From: Henriciella sp.
GTDB lineage: Bacteria; Pseudomonadota; Alphaproteobacteria; Caulobacterales; Hyphomonadaceae
Direction: 5' to 3'
NCBI GenBank assembly: GCA_012960415.1
Contig: DUBH01000043.1
Span: 65,365-102,715 of the forward strand
DNA: 37,351 nucleotides
The translations under genes and the position numbers were made by a program. Within the stretch, counting starts at the first letter, position 1. Each line of letters begins with the position of its first letter. The notes under the pieces were generated by a model. It was given only the letters and a program-made list of their open reading frames with translations. It was not told the origin of the DNA and did no database searches. Positions 1-9,273 of this stretch are shown here, piece after piece.

Positions 1-216
1 CGCTCTGTGATTGCTCATGATCTCGGCCTGGCTGAGAATGCGCTTCGAGTGAAACTTCACCGCGCACGCCGGGCCATGCGCCAGCGCCTGGAACAAACCT
101 GCCTGACCTGTATCGAACACGGCTATTTTCAATGCGCCTGTCCGGGCGCTGAAGACTTGCGAAAACGCGTTGAAGCGACCGCCTTGTCCATACCTCCGGG
201 CCAGGTTGTTCCTTGA
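1..216 (+). CDS. ECF-type sigma factor, C-terminal fragment
   Basis: The reading frame is open from base 1, so the start lies outside the window. The visible 71 residues hold the second half of a sigma-70 region 4 helix-turn-helix (LGLAENALRVKLHRARRAMR), the part that contacts the -35 element. After it comes a Cys-rich tail, CLTCIEHGYFQCAC, a possible metal- or redox-sensing cluster seen at the end of some ECF sigma factors. The gene ends just before a hairpin at 228-249. Sigma family membership is clear from the fragment. Which promoters it reads cannot be told. It is a different protein from the ECF sigma factor encoded at 16313-16882. Confidence 0.75.
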   Translation, partial: RSVIAHDLGLAENALRVKLHRARRAMRQRLEQTCLTCIEHGYFQCACPGAEDLRKRVEATALSIPPGQVVP

Positions 217-227
217 TACGTTTTCGC

Positions 228-249
228 AGCGGCGGGGTGTAACGCCGCT
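228..249 (+). terminator. possible terminator hairpin
   Basis: A 7-bp perfect stem (AGCGGCG/CGCCGCT) with an 8-base loop follows the stop codon of the sigma fragment by about ten bases. There is no T run after it, so rho-independent function is uncertain. The rest of the 217-341 gap shows no clear promoter. Confidence 0.35.
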
Positions 250-341
250 CCGGTTCGCGCGTCTTTGTTTTCAGGTCCGCAATAGGCGGTTTTTGCTTGT
301 GCTCGCCGAGCCAGGACGAAATTGAAGAGAAGGAGATCGCC

Positions 342-494
342 ATGAACCGTGTCAAGAAAAGCGCCGTCCAAACGCCCAAAGCCAAAGTCAAACCGCCCGT
401 CAAAAAGGGCTGTTGTTGCGCAGGCGGCTCGAAGCCGGGCCGAGGCAAGGAAAAATCGATGCCAGCGCTAAAAAGCGCTGGTGACGCAGCCTGA
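342..494 (+). CDS. small Lys/Pro-rich protein with a CCC motif
   Basis: This 50-residue protein is very basic (repeated Lys, Pro and Ala) and has one Cys triplet, KKGCCCAGGSKPGRGK, near its middle. I chose the ATG at 342 because AAGGAG lies at 330-335, six bases upstream. The frame extends further upstream but without another ribosome binding site. No signal peptide or membrane segment is visible. A perfect 8-bp hairpin (462-481, loop AAAA) lies in the last codons and may end the transcript. I do not recognise a family. Three adjacent Cys on a cationic peptide, in a copper-resistance region, would suit metal binding, but that is inference. Confidence 0.55.
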   Translation: MNRVKKSAVQTPKAKVKPPVKKGCCCAGGSKPGRGKEKSMPALKSAGDAA

Positions 495-538
495 CCCTTT
501 CGTTCTCAATCGCCCCCTTACCGCGAAAGCCTCAAGCC

Positions 539-2354
539 ATGCCAGATGATCAACGTATGACAGCTAAAAAACCCCGCAAAGCCAAACGCTCTGATCCCAA
601 AAAGAAAGCGTCCAAGAGCGCCCGCCGGGCGCAATCAAGGCCGGAGTCCGCAAAGCCCATTCAAGCCTCGTCCCGGCCCAGCCTGCCAGACGCCGCTGCT
701 TATGGGGTTGATCTCATGCAGAGACAAACTCTGTTCTTTGACGCGTTGCGCCAGCGCGCCAACACAATGCTCGCCCATGAGCGAGACGGCATGCCACCTG
801 TCTTGAAGTTCAAGTATGAGCTCGTGGCGGACGCAGCGACATTTGAACCTGCGTGCAATTATCAACTTCTAAAAATACTCGAGATTGGCGATATCTGCCT
901 CGACGATTGTCTTGATCCAGACAAACCACCCGTGATCATTATCGATCCCCGCGCGGGTCATGGCCCCGGCATTGGCGGATTCAAAGACGATTCTGAAGTC
1001 GGCATCGCTCTACATGAAGGCTACCCCGTATACTTCGTCGTGTTCACGCCTGACCCTGTTTCCGGTCAAACGCTAGCCGATGTGTTGGCGGCGCCAGTTT
1101 GTAGAACTCGTGGCCGAGCGACATGATGGCGAGGCGCCAGTGCTCTATGGCAATTGCCAAGGCGGATGGGCGGCGGCACTTCTGGCGGCTGATTGCGAAG
1201 GCCTGGCCGGACCGATTGTGATGAACGGGTCACCGCTCTCCTATTGGGCCGGTGAACCCGGTGCCAATCCGATGCGGCTTGCGGCAGGATTCCTCGGAGG
1301 GGCCTGGATCAATCACTTCTTGTCTGATCTCGGAAATGGCCGGTTCGATGGCGCCTGGCTGGTCCAGAATTTCGAAACCCTCAAACCTGAAGGGGCAATC
1401 TTCCGGAAATATGCCGATCTGTTTGAAAACGTCGATACAGCCGCCGACAGGTTCCTGGATTTCGAGCGTTGGTGGGGCGGCTTCTACCGCCTGAGCCGCG
1501 AAGAGATTCTTGCGATTGTCGAAAACCTCTTTATCGGCAACCGGCTTGAAAAAGGTCTGGTGAAACTCGGGGCCCATTGTGAGATTGATTTAAAACAGAT
1601 CCGCAATCCTCTCGTCATCTTCGCCTCACATGGCGACAATATCACCCCGCCACATCAGGCACTTGGTTGGATCCCAGCGGTTTATGAGACGACCGAGGCA
1701 CTCATCGCAGCCGATCAACGCATTGTCTATCTGATCAATCAACATGCCGGGCATCTCGGCATCTTTGTATCTGCGAGTGTCGCGCGCCTCGAACATCGCG
1801 CGATGCTGGAAAACCTTTCCGATATCGAAGCGCTGGAGCCTGGGCTCTATGAAATGAGGATCGATAATCCGACCGGCGATCCTGATTGCGACCACGACCA
1901 GTACATTGTGCGGTTTGAACCCCGCCGGGTTGAGGACCTGGTATTCGAAACCCAGCCTGAGGCATTTGAGCGTGTCGGGCGTCTGTCGGCGCAATTGGAG
2001 ACGGCTTATTCGAACTTCGCCAGCCCGTGGGTGCGCGCCTGGTCTAATCCGGTCACAGCAGAGCTTATGAAATGGTCTCATCCGATGCGGGTGACACGCT
2101 ACATGTTCTCAGAACGGTTCAATCCAGCTATGGCGATGACCGCCGCGTTTGCACCCATGGTTCGCGCCAATCGAAAGGCTGTCAATGAGGACAATCGCTT
2201 TCGCACAGCTGAAAAGATGGGCGTCGACTGGATCGAGACCGGCCTGACCCGCATGCGCGAGTCTCGCGATGCCGCATCCGAACTGGCCTTCAGCTGGCTC
2301 TATGACTGGCCCGTATTGCCTGAACCTATAAAGGACGAGGCGGCAAAGAAATGA
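539..2354 (+). pseudogene. DUF3141 / PhaC-like alpha/beta hydrolase, frameshifted
   Basis: Two overlapping frames (539-1126 and 1080-2354) together encode one DUF3141 protein, a family related to polyhydroxyalkanoate synthases. The first part has a Lys/Arg-rich leader and the N-terminal half of the hydrolase fold. The second starts at the PhaC-type nucleophile box YGNCQGGW and carries a plausible acid (SHGDNITPP) and His (QHAGHLGIF). The break is at about 1079-1090, where GATGTGTTGG is read as Asp-Val and then shifts. Restoring one lost GT would give Asp-Val-Cys-Trp and join the frames. The 3' end overlaps ackA by ATGA, so translation was coupled. The family often sits beside acetate kinase and phosphate acyltransferase genes (from memory), as here. 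It may be a true pseudogene or a sequencing error in a GT repeat. Confidence 0.8.
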
Positions 2355-3586
2355 GCGCCCTCGACACCCCCCAGCGCGAAAGTCATCGCGTCCTCACCGT
2401 CAATAGCGGGTCTTCAAGCCTGAAAATCGCGCTCTTCCGGGTCGGAAACGACGTGGTCAAGACAATGTCGGGCGCCGTCACCGGCATTGGCGCATCAGAG
2501 GCGAGAATGTCAGCTGAGACCGCTTATGGCGACACACTTTGGGACGAACGCACCTGCTGCATCAACCACCCCGTTGCGCTGGAAACCTTCTTTCATGAGA
2601 TGGCCGCTCATGTCGATCTCGGCGGAATTTCTGCTGTCGGACACCGGGTTGTGCATGGCGGCCCGCATTATACCAGCGCCCAGCGCCTGACGCCCAAGGT
2701 TGAGGCCGATCTCCGCAAACTGATCCCATTGGCGCCGCTGCACATGCCTGCCAATCTTGACGGTATTGTCGCCGCGCGCCTGCGTTTACCGAATGCGTTA
2801 CACTATGCCTGCTTCGATACGAGCTTTCATTCAGACATGCCGATCGCGGCTCAGCGCACGGGATTGCCGCCCGAGATGGAAGACCCATTCATCCGTCGTT
2901 TCGGCTTTCACGGTCTCTCTTATGCATTCATCGTCGACGATCTCGCCGCGCGCGCTGGTCAGGCGGTGTCCCGGCAGCGCCTGCTCGTTGCCCATCTCGG
3001 TGCCGGCGCAAGTATGGCCGCCATCGAGAATCGCCAAACCATAGACACGAGCATGGGGTTCTCGGCGCTTGCCGGACTGCCCATGGCGACCCGTAGCGGT
3101 GACGTCGATCCCGGATTGCTGTTACACCTCATCATCGAGAAAGGCTGGGCGCCATCTGTCTTGCGCGACCAATTGTATCTTGGGGCGGGTTTGCTGGGGC
3201 TTTCAGGTCTAAGCGGCGATGTGAAAACTCTGCTCAAAACACAAGACCCAAATGCAAGCGAAGCACTTGCGCAGTTTGCCTATCAAGCGCGCAAGCAGGC
3301 CGGCGCCCTGATCGCGGCTATGGGCGGCGTTGACCGGATCATCTTTACCGGCGGGGTTGGCGAACACGCCCCGTCGATCCGGGCCGCGATATGCCAGCCG
3401 CTTAGCGATCTCTACAGAATCAAATTTGACGCGGCCGCAAATGATCGCGGCGAAGCGTGCATTTCAAAGCCGGACAGCGGCGTGATTGTCGAAACGGTTC
3501 ACACGGATGAAGCCATGATGATTGCCCGTTATGGGCGCGAAATGTTTGAAGCCGCGCCGGCGCAGATGAAGCGGCGAGCCTCATGA
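2351..3586 (+). CDS. ackA: acetate kinase
   Basis: Acetate kinase interconverts acetyl phosphate + ADP and acetate + ATP in the cytosol. The protein has 411 residues, the normal length. It shows the ASKHA-fold signatures: VNSGSSSLKIALF near the N-terminus, the substrate-site Arg in GHRVVHGGPHY, the FDTSFH catalytic Asp region, RRFGFHGLS, the phosphate loop LGAGASMAAI, MATRSGDVDPG, and the adenosine loop FTGGVGEHAP. All key motifs look intact. It overlaps the upstream DUF3141 gene by ATGA and the downstream acyltransferase by four bases, so the three form one operon. The acetyl phosphate could come from the phosphoketolase-like enzyme encoded at 24148. Confidence 0.95.
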   Translation: MSALDTPQRESHRVLTVNSGSSSLKIALFRVGNDVVKTMSGAVTGIGASEARMSAETAYGDTLWDERTCCINHPVALETFFHEMAAHVDLGGISAVGHRVVHGGPHYTSAQRLTPKVEADLRKLIPLAPLHMPANLDGIVAARLRLPNALHYACFDTSFHSDMPIAAQRTGLPPEMEDPFIRRFGFHGLSYAFIVDDLAARAGQAVSRQRLLVAHLGAGASMAAIENRQTIDTSMGFSALAGLPMATRSGDVDPGLLLHLIIEKGWAPSVLRDQLYLGAGLLGLSGLSGDVKTLLKTQDPNASEALAQFAYQARKQAGALIAAMGGVDRIIFTGGVGEHAPSIRAAICQPLSDLYRIKFDAAANDRGEACISKPDSGVIVETVHTDEAMMIARYGREMFEAAPAQMKRRAS

Positions 3587-4647
3587 CGGGTTTTCGAGAC
3601 TTCGCCGCCCTGCAAACCGCTGCCGACGCCGGCCCGCCGGTCAAGGTCGCCATTGTCTGTGCGGCGCAACGTGAGGTTTTAATCGCCGCCGATACGGCGT
3701 TCAAGCGCGGCTGGATCCATCCCATTCTCATCGGCGATCCTGATGCCATAAAGGCTGAAGCCGAGGCGGCAAATCTCTCATTCCATCCCGATCAAGTCTT
3801 GCCCGCCTGGAATGAGGCAGAAGCAGCCCAACGCGCAGCCGGTTTACTGAAATCGGGCAGCACGCATGCCGCCATGAAAGGCCTGATCCATACCGACGTC
3901 TTGCTAAAAGAACTGCTCAACGCCAATGCTGGTCTGCGTCAGCCTGGAGCGCGGGTCAGCCATGTCTTTCTGGCGGACATTCCAGCCTATCCGAAACTGC
4001 TTGCGATTACAGATGCCGCAGTCAACATCGCCCCGGATTTGGGCGCGAAAGCCGCTATCCTGCAGCACGCTATCGATCTTATGGTTTCTATTGGTATCGA
4101 CCAGCCCAAAGCCGCAATCCTTTCAGCAATTGAGACTGTCAATCCGCTGATCAGTTCCAGCCTTGATGCCGCGGCACTCTCGGTCATGTCCCTGCGCGGT
4201 CAGGTGCGCGGCGCAGTCGTTGACGGACCGCTCGCCTTTGACAACGCAATTTCGCTTAAAGCCGCGGAAATCAAAGGCATTGCCTCGCCTGTGGCTGGGG
4301 ATGCCGACATTCTACTCGTCCCAGATCTCGTTTCTGGCAATATCCTCGCTAAGAATCTGGAATATATGGCTGACGCCACGCTGGCCGGTCTCGTCCTCGG
4401 GCTGAACGCACCCATCGTCTTGCCATCGCGTGCCGATCCGGTGAACGCACGGCTCGCAGGTCTGGCGCTGGCGCGCCTTAGCCTAGCCGCAAAGGACCGC
4501 AAATCCGCGACGCGAGACAAAGCCCCGGTCTGGCCGGTGCACGCAACGCGCAGCTCACCTTTACCGGAAGCGGACTGCTGCCCGCCCAGCCATCCCACGC
4601 CAACCTCCCCCACATCACTCAATGGAGACGCTCATGCCAAGTCATGA
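3583..4647 (+). CDS. phosphate acetyl/butyryltransferase family protein
   Basis: A member of the PTA_PTB family, which moves acyl groups between CoA and phosphate. With AckA it would link acetyl phosphate to acetyl-CoA. Recognisable blocks are [15 protein letters not shown] at the start, the [11 protein letters not shown] segment, and the conserved core with [24 protein letters not shown] and [20 protein letters not shown]. It starts inside the end of ackA. The last 50 or so residues, after ALARLSLAA, are an unusual Pro/Ser/Thr-rich tail that runs over the thiolase start. Family members normally stop near that point, so the tail may reflect a lost stop or a late frameshift. Acetyl versus butyryl specificity cannot be read from sequence. 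Confidence 0.88.
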   Translation: MTGFRDFAALQTAADAGPPVKVAIVCAAQREVLIAADTAFKRGWIHPILIGDPDAIKAEAEAANLSFHPDQVLPAWNEAEAAQRAAGLLKSGSTHAAMKGLIHTDVLLKELLNANAGLRQPGARVSHVFLADIPAYPKLLAITDAAVNIAPDLGAKAAILQHAIDLMVSIGIDQPKAAILSAIETVNPLISSSLDAAALSVMSLRGQVRGAVVDGPLAFDNAISLKAAEIKGIASPVAGDADILLVPDLVSGNILAKNLEYMADATLAGLVLGLNAPIVLPSRADPVNARLAGLALARLSLAAKDRKSATRDKAPVWPVHATRSSPLPEADCCPPSHPTPTSPTSLNGDAHAKS

Positions 4648-5824
4648 CCCCGTTATCTGCGCGCCAGTGCGCACCGCCATCGGCGCCTTTGGCGGTAGTT
4701 TGAAAAACGTCCCGGCGTCCGATCTTGGCGCTATAGCGATCAAGGCCGCTCTGGAACGGGCAGGACTTGCACCGGATCGGGTCGATGCCGTTATTATGGG
4801 CTAGGTTCTGCAAGCCGGCGCCGGAATGAACCCGGCGCGTCAGGCAGCGATAGGTGCGGGTCTTCCTGTCAACGTCCCCGCGATGACCGTCAACCGGGTC
4901 TGCGGATCCGGCGCGCAGGCGGTCATAACCGCCGCGCAAGACGTCATGCTTGGCCACGCGGCGTGCGCCGTCGCTGGCGGCATGGAGAATATGGACCAAG
5001 CCCCGTTTCTGCTTGGCAAAGCGCGTTACGGCTATCGTCTGGGCGACGGGGCGCTCATTGACAGTCTTCTTAGGGACGGGCTGAACGATGCCTTTTCCGG
5101 CGAGCATTCCGGCTGGCATACCGAAGACTTAGCCGAACAGAACCAAATCAGCCGTGCCGCTCAGGATGCCTGGGCGTTGCGTTCGCAAAGCCGGTTCTCG
5201 AAAGCCCAGAGTGACGGTCTTTTCGACGCCGAGATTGTGCCCGTTGAGATGAAAACCCGTAAAGGGATTTCGGTATTCGATCGGGACGAGCACAATCGCC
5301 CGGATACGACTCTAGACAGTCTTGCGCATCTGAAGCCGGCCTTCCGAGAGCATGGAACGATCACAGCCGGGAATGCTCCCGGATTGAACGCGGGCGCTGC
5401 TGCAATGATCGTTGCTGACCGGGCCTGGGCAGAGACAAACCAGCTGCAGCCTGCGGTCCGGATTGCCGGCATGGGCGTCGGCGCCGTCGAACCCGGACTG
5501 TTCGGCCTTGGTCCTGTACCTGCTGTGAAACAGGCATTGGAGCGGGCCGCCTGGCCACTTGCATCGGTGGAACGGGTCGAAATTAACGAGGCCTTCGCGG
5601 CCATTGCCGTCGCTTTGGTCGGCGAGCTGGGATTCTCCGAGGACATAGTGAATGTCGAGGGCGGCGCCATTGCACATGGCCATCCAATCGGCGCGACGGG
5701 CGCTGTTCTGTCCGTACGGCTGATCCATGCCATGCAACGAGACAATCTTAAGCGCGGCATCGTCACCCTCTGCATTGGCGGCGGACAGGGCGTCGCGCTC
5801 GCGCTCGAACGTATCCCATCCTGA
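4634..5824 (+). pseudogene. acetyl-CoA acyltransferase (thiolase) with in-frame TAG
   Basis: A 396-codon thiolase frame, the normal length, interrupted by TAG at 4802-4804. Both sides are in the same frame. The stop falls in VIMG-stop-VLQAGAGMNPARQ, where thiolases have Gln, so one C-to-T change of CAG explains it. All catalytic parts lie downstream and look intact: nucleophile Cys in NRVCGSGAQAV, NEAFAAIAVA, His in AHGHPIGATGA and the second Cys in CIGGGQG. The ATG at 4634 has GGAG six bases upstream, inside the acyltransferase tail. Condensing two acetyl-CoA would complement AckA and the acyltransferase and feed hydroxyalkanoate or lipid synthesis. An ATG at 4826 could restart a protein lacking about 64 residues. 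Confidence 0.88.
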
Positions 5825-5870
5825 CCCGGCGCATCTCCCCCCAACTGCCCCGACGCCGGTTAACAGGGAA

Positions 5871-5906
5871 CGCCGTCTCTCACGATTGCCTCCGTGAGGG
5901 ACGGCG
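5871..5906 (+). terminator. terminator hairpin after thiolase
   Basis: A 14-bp stem with one G-T wobble (outer arm CGCCGTC pairing with GACGGCG) and an 8-base loop lies between the thiolase and the FabI-like gene. There is no strong T run after it. Its 3' arm overlaps the -35 element of the promoter at 5895, so termination and initiation are packed together. Confidence 0.55.
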
Positions 5907-5922
5907 GCTTTGGCTGCGTATT
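5895..5922 (+). promoter_or_regulatory. ECF-type promoter, site 1 (fabI-YHS-copper ATPase)
   Basis: TGAGGGA at 5895-5901, 15 bases, then CGTATT at 5917-5922. The same layout occurs at six other sites in the window, one of them in front of the ECF sigma operon. The leader to the GTG at 5942 would be very short. The match is read directly from sequence; use by the sigma factor is inferred. Confidence 0.65.
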
Positions 5923-5941
5923 ATTCTGCAAGGAGCTGGAT

Positions 5942-6730
5942 GTGAGCACACCCGATTGTGATCTTCGCGGAAAAACCGCACTGATTGTCGGCATTGCGAA
6001 TAGTGATAGTCTGGCCTGGGCGGCGGCCACGTCCCTTCGCGGTGCAGGCGCGCGCCTGGCGATCACCTATTTGAACGAGAAGGCTCGCCCGCATGTTGAA
6101 CCTTTAGCGAGAAAGGCAGATGCAGATCTCATTCTCGAATGCGATGTCACCAAACCTGGATCGCTGGACGCTGTCTTCGACGCGGTCGCAGCAAAATGGG
6201 ATCGGCTTGATCTTGTCTTTCACGGGATTGCAAGTGCGCCAAAATCTGATCTTCAGGGGCGTTTGACAGACTGTTCGGCCGACGGTTTCGCAGCCGCCAT
6301 GACGGTGTCTTGCTATTCGCTCCTTCATATGGCGCGGCGGGCTGAACCATTAATGCGACGCGGCGGCTCTCTGATCACGCTCAGTTTCTATGGCTCAGAA
6401 AAAGTCGTTGATCACTATAATGTCATGGGCCCGGTCAAAGCTGCGCTTGAAAGCGCTGTACGCTACCTTGCCCATGAGCTCGGACCCGCCGGCATCCGCG
6501 TCAATGCCATTTCCGCCGGACCCGTTGCGACAAGAGCCGCGTCTGGCCTCACCCATTTCGAAGAATTGCTAAACGAGGCCGCAGCCAAATCACCGCTGCG
6601 ACGAACAATCGATGCCAGCGAAGTCGGAAAAGCGGCTTTGTTTTTGGCCAGCGATCTGTCCAGCGGCGTGACCGGTGAAATCGTTCATGTCGATGCCGGG
6701 TTCCATATCGATGGCATGATTTTTCATTGA
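5942..6730 (+). CDS. enoyl-ACP reductase FabI-like short-chain dehydrogenase
   Basis: A 262-residue SDR of the FabI subgroup, which reduces enoyl-ACP with NAD(P)H in fatty-acid elongation. The nucleotide loop is FabI-like (VGIANSDSLAWAAA). The catalytic pair is seen as Tyr-x6-Lys in YNVMGPVKAAL, and the usual RVNAISAGP and HVDAGFHIDG motifs follow. I start at GTG 5942 because AAGGAG lies at 5930-5935; an upstream GTG at 5894 lies inside a hairpin and promoter. It leads an operon with the YHS protein and copper ATPase, behind the ECF-type promoter at 5895. It is probably a paralogue rather than the housekeeping FabI, given this context. A role in membrane repair during metal stress is possible but unproven. 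Confidence 0.85.
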   Translation: MSTPDCDLRGKTALIVGIANSDSLAWAAATSLRGAGARLAITYLNEKARPHVEPLARKADADLILECDVTKPGSLDAVFDAVAAKWDRLDLVFHGIASAPKSDLQGRLTDCSADGFAAAMTVSCYSLLHMARRAEPLMRRGGSLITLSFYGSEKVVDHYNVMGPVKAALESAVRYLAHELGPAGIRVNAISAGPVATRAASGLTHFEELLNEAAAKSPLRRTIDASEVGKAALFLASDLSSGVTGEIVHVDAGFHIDGMIFH

Positions 6731-6741
6731 GAAGAGAAACG

Positions 6742-6951
6742 ATGATGACCGTAGAAGACCCTGTTTGCCGCAACACGATCCCCCTCGAAAACGCTCACGC
6801 GTCAGAGGAATATGGTGGATGGGCCTATTTCTTTTGCTCTAACCGTTGCCACACAGCTTTCAAACTAAATCCCGAACGCTATGCAGACGCGCGCATTCCC
6901 GCCGCCTTCAGCGCGCCGAGCGACGCCTCTCACCCATCCCGCAAAGCATGA
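6742..6951 (+). CDS. YHS-domain protein
   Basis: A 69-residue cytosolic protein made almost entirely of a YHS domain: DPVCRNTIP at the N-terminus and YFFCSNRCHTAFKLNPERYA after it, with three Cys that could bind a metal ion. YHS domains occur alone or fused to copper P-type ATPases. It sits 11 bases after the FabI-like gene and 24 bases before the ATPase, which here lacks a YHS domain. It may deliver metal to the ATPase in trans (inference). Start is either of the two adjacent ATGs at 6742 and 6745; an in-frame TTG at 6727 is less likely. The last 20 residues are low-complexity Ser/Ala/Pro. Confidence 0.8.
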   Translation: MMTVEDPVCRNTIPLENAHASEEYGGWAYFFCSNRCHTAFKLNPERYADARIPAAFSAPSDASHPSRKA

Positions 6952-6975
6952 CTTAGCAGACAAAGACCCTCCACC

Positions 6976-9024
6976 ATGGATCACTCCACCCACGCCCCCC
7001 CCTCTCGCCACGCGCCTCATGGCGGTCACGGACAGAAAAAAACGGACCCGCATGGCGGCCACGACCATGAAGGCATGATTGCCGATTATCGCCGGCGGTT
7101 TTGGGTTGTGCTGGTGGCCACGATCCCCATCCTCGCTTTGGCGCCGATGATCCAAGGCTGGCTTGGCCTCGAAGATGCCTTGCGGTTTCCGGGTGACCGT
7201 TATGTGCTGGCAGGGCTTTCAAGTCTTGTTTTCTTCTATGGCGGTTGGCCGTTCCTGAAAGGGTTTTTGCAAGAGATCACCGCCCGCGACATCGGTATGA
7301 TGACGCTGATTTCGGTCGCGATTACGGCTGCTTACGCCTATTCCATCGGCATGGTCGCAATCGGCAGTGATGAGACCTTTTTTTGGGAGCTCGCAACCCT
7401 GATTGCGGTGATGTTGCTCGGGCACTGGATCGAGATGAAATCGGTGCTTGGCGCTGGGCGCGCCTTGGAAAAACTTGCAAGCCTGATGCCGGATGAAGCC
7501 CACCTGGTGGCGGATGACGGCAGCGTAATCGATGTGTCCGTTTCGACGCTGAAAGGCGGCGAACATCTTCTGATCAAGCCAGGCGAGAAAGTCCCAGCTG
7601 ACGGGATCATTGTCAGGGGCGAGTCGTCTCTCAATGAATCCATGCTCACCGGCGAGTCCAAGCCGATTTTCAAGACCGTGGAGACCGAAGTGATCGGCGG
7701 ATCAATCAATGGCGAAGGTTCGCTAACAATCCGGGTCGACAAGACCGGTGATGAGACTTTCCTGTCGAGCGTCATCAAGCTGGTTAAGGAAGCCCAAGCC
7801 AGCAAATCCAAAACCCAGGATCTCGCCAACACGGCGGCCAAGTGGCTGACTTTTATCGCACTTGGCGGAGGCCTATCGACCGTCTTGTTCTGGACCCTGT
7901 TCACCGATCAGGGATTTGGGTTTGCTATGGCGCGCGCCGTTACCGTGATGGTCATCGCCTGCCCGCACGCGCTTGGTTTGGCTGTGCCGCTTGTGGTTGC
8001 GCGCTCGACCGCGATCGCGGCCACCAATGGATTGCTCATTCGGGATCGGACGGCATTCGAAGAAGCGCGCAACATCAATGCCATCATTTTCGACAAAACC
8101 GGCACGCTGACCAAGGGCGAGTTTGGGATCACCGATACGCTTGTTTTTGATACGACATTCACTGAGAGCGATATCGTCGCCTACGCGGCGTCTATTGAAG
8201 CTCATTCTGAACACCCAATCGCCCAGGGGATCGTTCGCGATGCGCCGCAGGCATGGGGTGTCGACAAGTTTAAGGCGATCCCTGGCAAAGGTGCAGAAGG
8301 CCTCGTTAAGGACCGCGACGTGAAAGTCGTCAGCCCCGGCTATTTGCGCGACCAGGGTCTTGAAATGGATGATCCCCGGTTCGAAACCCTGAGCGCGCAG
8401 GGCAAGACAGTCGTCTTCGTGCTCATTGATGACAAGCTCGCTGGCGCAATCGCGCTGGCCGATATCATTCGTGAGGAATCCGCTAAAGCCATCCTCATGC
8501 TTCAGGCCATGGGCATTCAGTGCATCATGCTCACTGGCGACAATCAACAGGTGGCGGAATGGGTCGGCCAGGAAATCGGCCTCGACGAAGTGATTGCCGA
8601 AGTCCTGCCAGAAGAAAAAGCCGCTAAAGTCCGTGAAGTTCAGTCCCGCGGTCTGATCGTGGCGATGACCGGCGATGGCGTGAACGATGCGCCGGCGCTG
8701 GCTCAAGCGAATGTCGGGATCGCAATCGGTGCAGGCACGGATGTCGCGATCGAAACCGCCGACATTATTCTTGTTCGGTCCAGCCCGTCTGATGTCGTGG
8801 CGATCGTCGAGTTGGCTCGCGCGACTTACAATAAAATGATGCAAAACCTCGCTTGGGCGACCGGCTATAACACGTTCGCCATTCCAGCGGCGGCGGGGGT
8901 GTTTTTCCCCTGGGGCGTCATTCTCACACCCGCGCTTGGCGCCGTGTTCATGTCGGCGAGCACCGTGATCTGCGCAATCAATGCGCAACTCCTTAAACTG
9001 TCTCGATCGCGGGTGTCGGCATGA
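6976..9024 (+). CDS. copper-translocating P-type ATPase, CPH (CopB/P1B-3) type
   Basis: An inner-membrane pump of 682 residues that exports copper or silver using ATP. The first 35 residues are His-rich with repeated HGGH, and there is no CxxC domain. In order: membrane segments, actuator loop with MLTGESKP, the transmembrane metal motif CPH at about residue 329, phosphorylation motif DKTGTLTKG at about 373, HSEHPIAQG (nucleotide binding), MLTGDN and [13 protein letters not shown] instead of CPC together with a His-rich N-terminus is characteristic of P1B-3 (CopB, often Cu(II)/Ag(I)). It lies in the operon behind the promoter at 5895 and shares ATGA with the next small gene. No domain is missing for this subtype. 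Confidence 0.95.
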   Translation: MDHSTHAPPSRHAPHGGHGQKKTDPHGGHDHEGMIADYRRRFWVVLVATIPILALAPMIQGWLGLEDALRFPGDRYVLAGLSSLVFFYGGWPFLKGFLQEITARDIGMMTLISVAITAAYAYSIGMVAIGSDETFFWELATLIAVMLLGHWIEMKSVLGAGRALEKLASLMPDEAHLVADDGSVIDVSVSTLKGGEHLLIKPGEKVPADGIIVRGESSLNESMLTGESKPIFKTVETEVIGGSINGEGSLTIRVDKTGDETFLSSVIKLVKEAQASKSKTQDLANTAAKWLTFIALGGGLSTVLFWTLFTDQGFGFAMARAVTVMVIACPHALGLAVPLVVARSTAIAATNGLLIRDRTAFEEARNINAIIFDKTGTLTKGEFGITDTLVFDTTFTESDIVAYAASIEAHSEHPIAQGIVRDAPQAWGVDKFKAIPGKGAEGLVKDRDVKVVSPGYLRDQGLEMDDPRFETLSAQGKTVVFVLIDDKLAGAIALADIIREESAKAILMLQAMGIQCIMLTGDNQQVAEWVGQEIGLDEVIAEVLPEEKAAKVREVQSRGLIVAMTGDGVNDAPALAQANVGIAIGAGTDVAIETADIILVRSSPSDVVAIVELARATYNKMMQNLAWATGYNTFAIPAAAGVFFPWGVILTPALGAVFMSASTVICAINAQLLKLSRSRVSA

Positions 9025-9251
9025 CAGTGCGAGGTGTTGTTCCGGGTTTCGGGTTTTTGACGCTCTGCTTGAGGGCGCTCAGCATCGGAGCGCTCCTGCT
9101 CCTGGTCCTGGATCATGCCGGGCATTTGAGCTGGCAAGATTGGCTGTTGATCGTTTTTATTTTTGCGGCGCAGCTCATCGGGTTGAGGCCTTCAGGCCGG
9201 AGCCGCGTATCAAACCCATCATCTTCATCCCGCGGATCCCGTCCGTTCTGA
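9021..9251 (+). CDS. small membrane protein, unknown
   Basis: A 76-residue protein whose start overlaps the copper ATPase stop (ATGA). It has two predicted membrane helices (around residues 10-30 and 39-55) with an Asp-His pair between them, then a Ser/Arg-rich tail. I recognise no family. The coupling suggests a small accessory of the pump or of the following DUF2933-like protein. Confidence 0.6.
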   Translation: MTVRGVVPGFGFLTLCLRALSIGALLLLVLDHAGHLSWQDWLLIVFIFAAQLIGLRPSGRSRVSNPSSSSRGSRPF

Positions 9252-9273
9252 CCCTGCTATAGGAGTATTCGCT

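Noticed and set aside
4802-4804. TAG read as an amino acid in this organism
   Set aside because: TAG is the natural stop of several intact genes here (desaturase, methyltransferase, copB), so general reassignment is not supported.
7873-8988. A 371-codon minus-strand frame
   Set aside because: It lies entirely opposite the copper ATPase, whose motifs are all intact.
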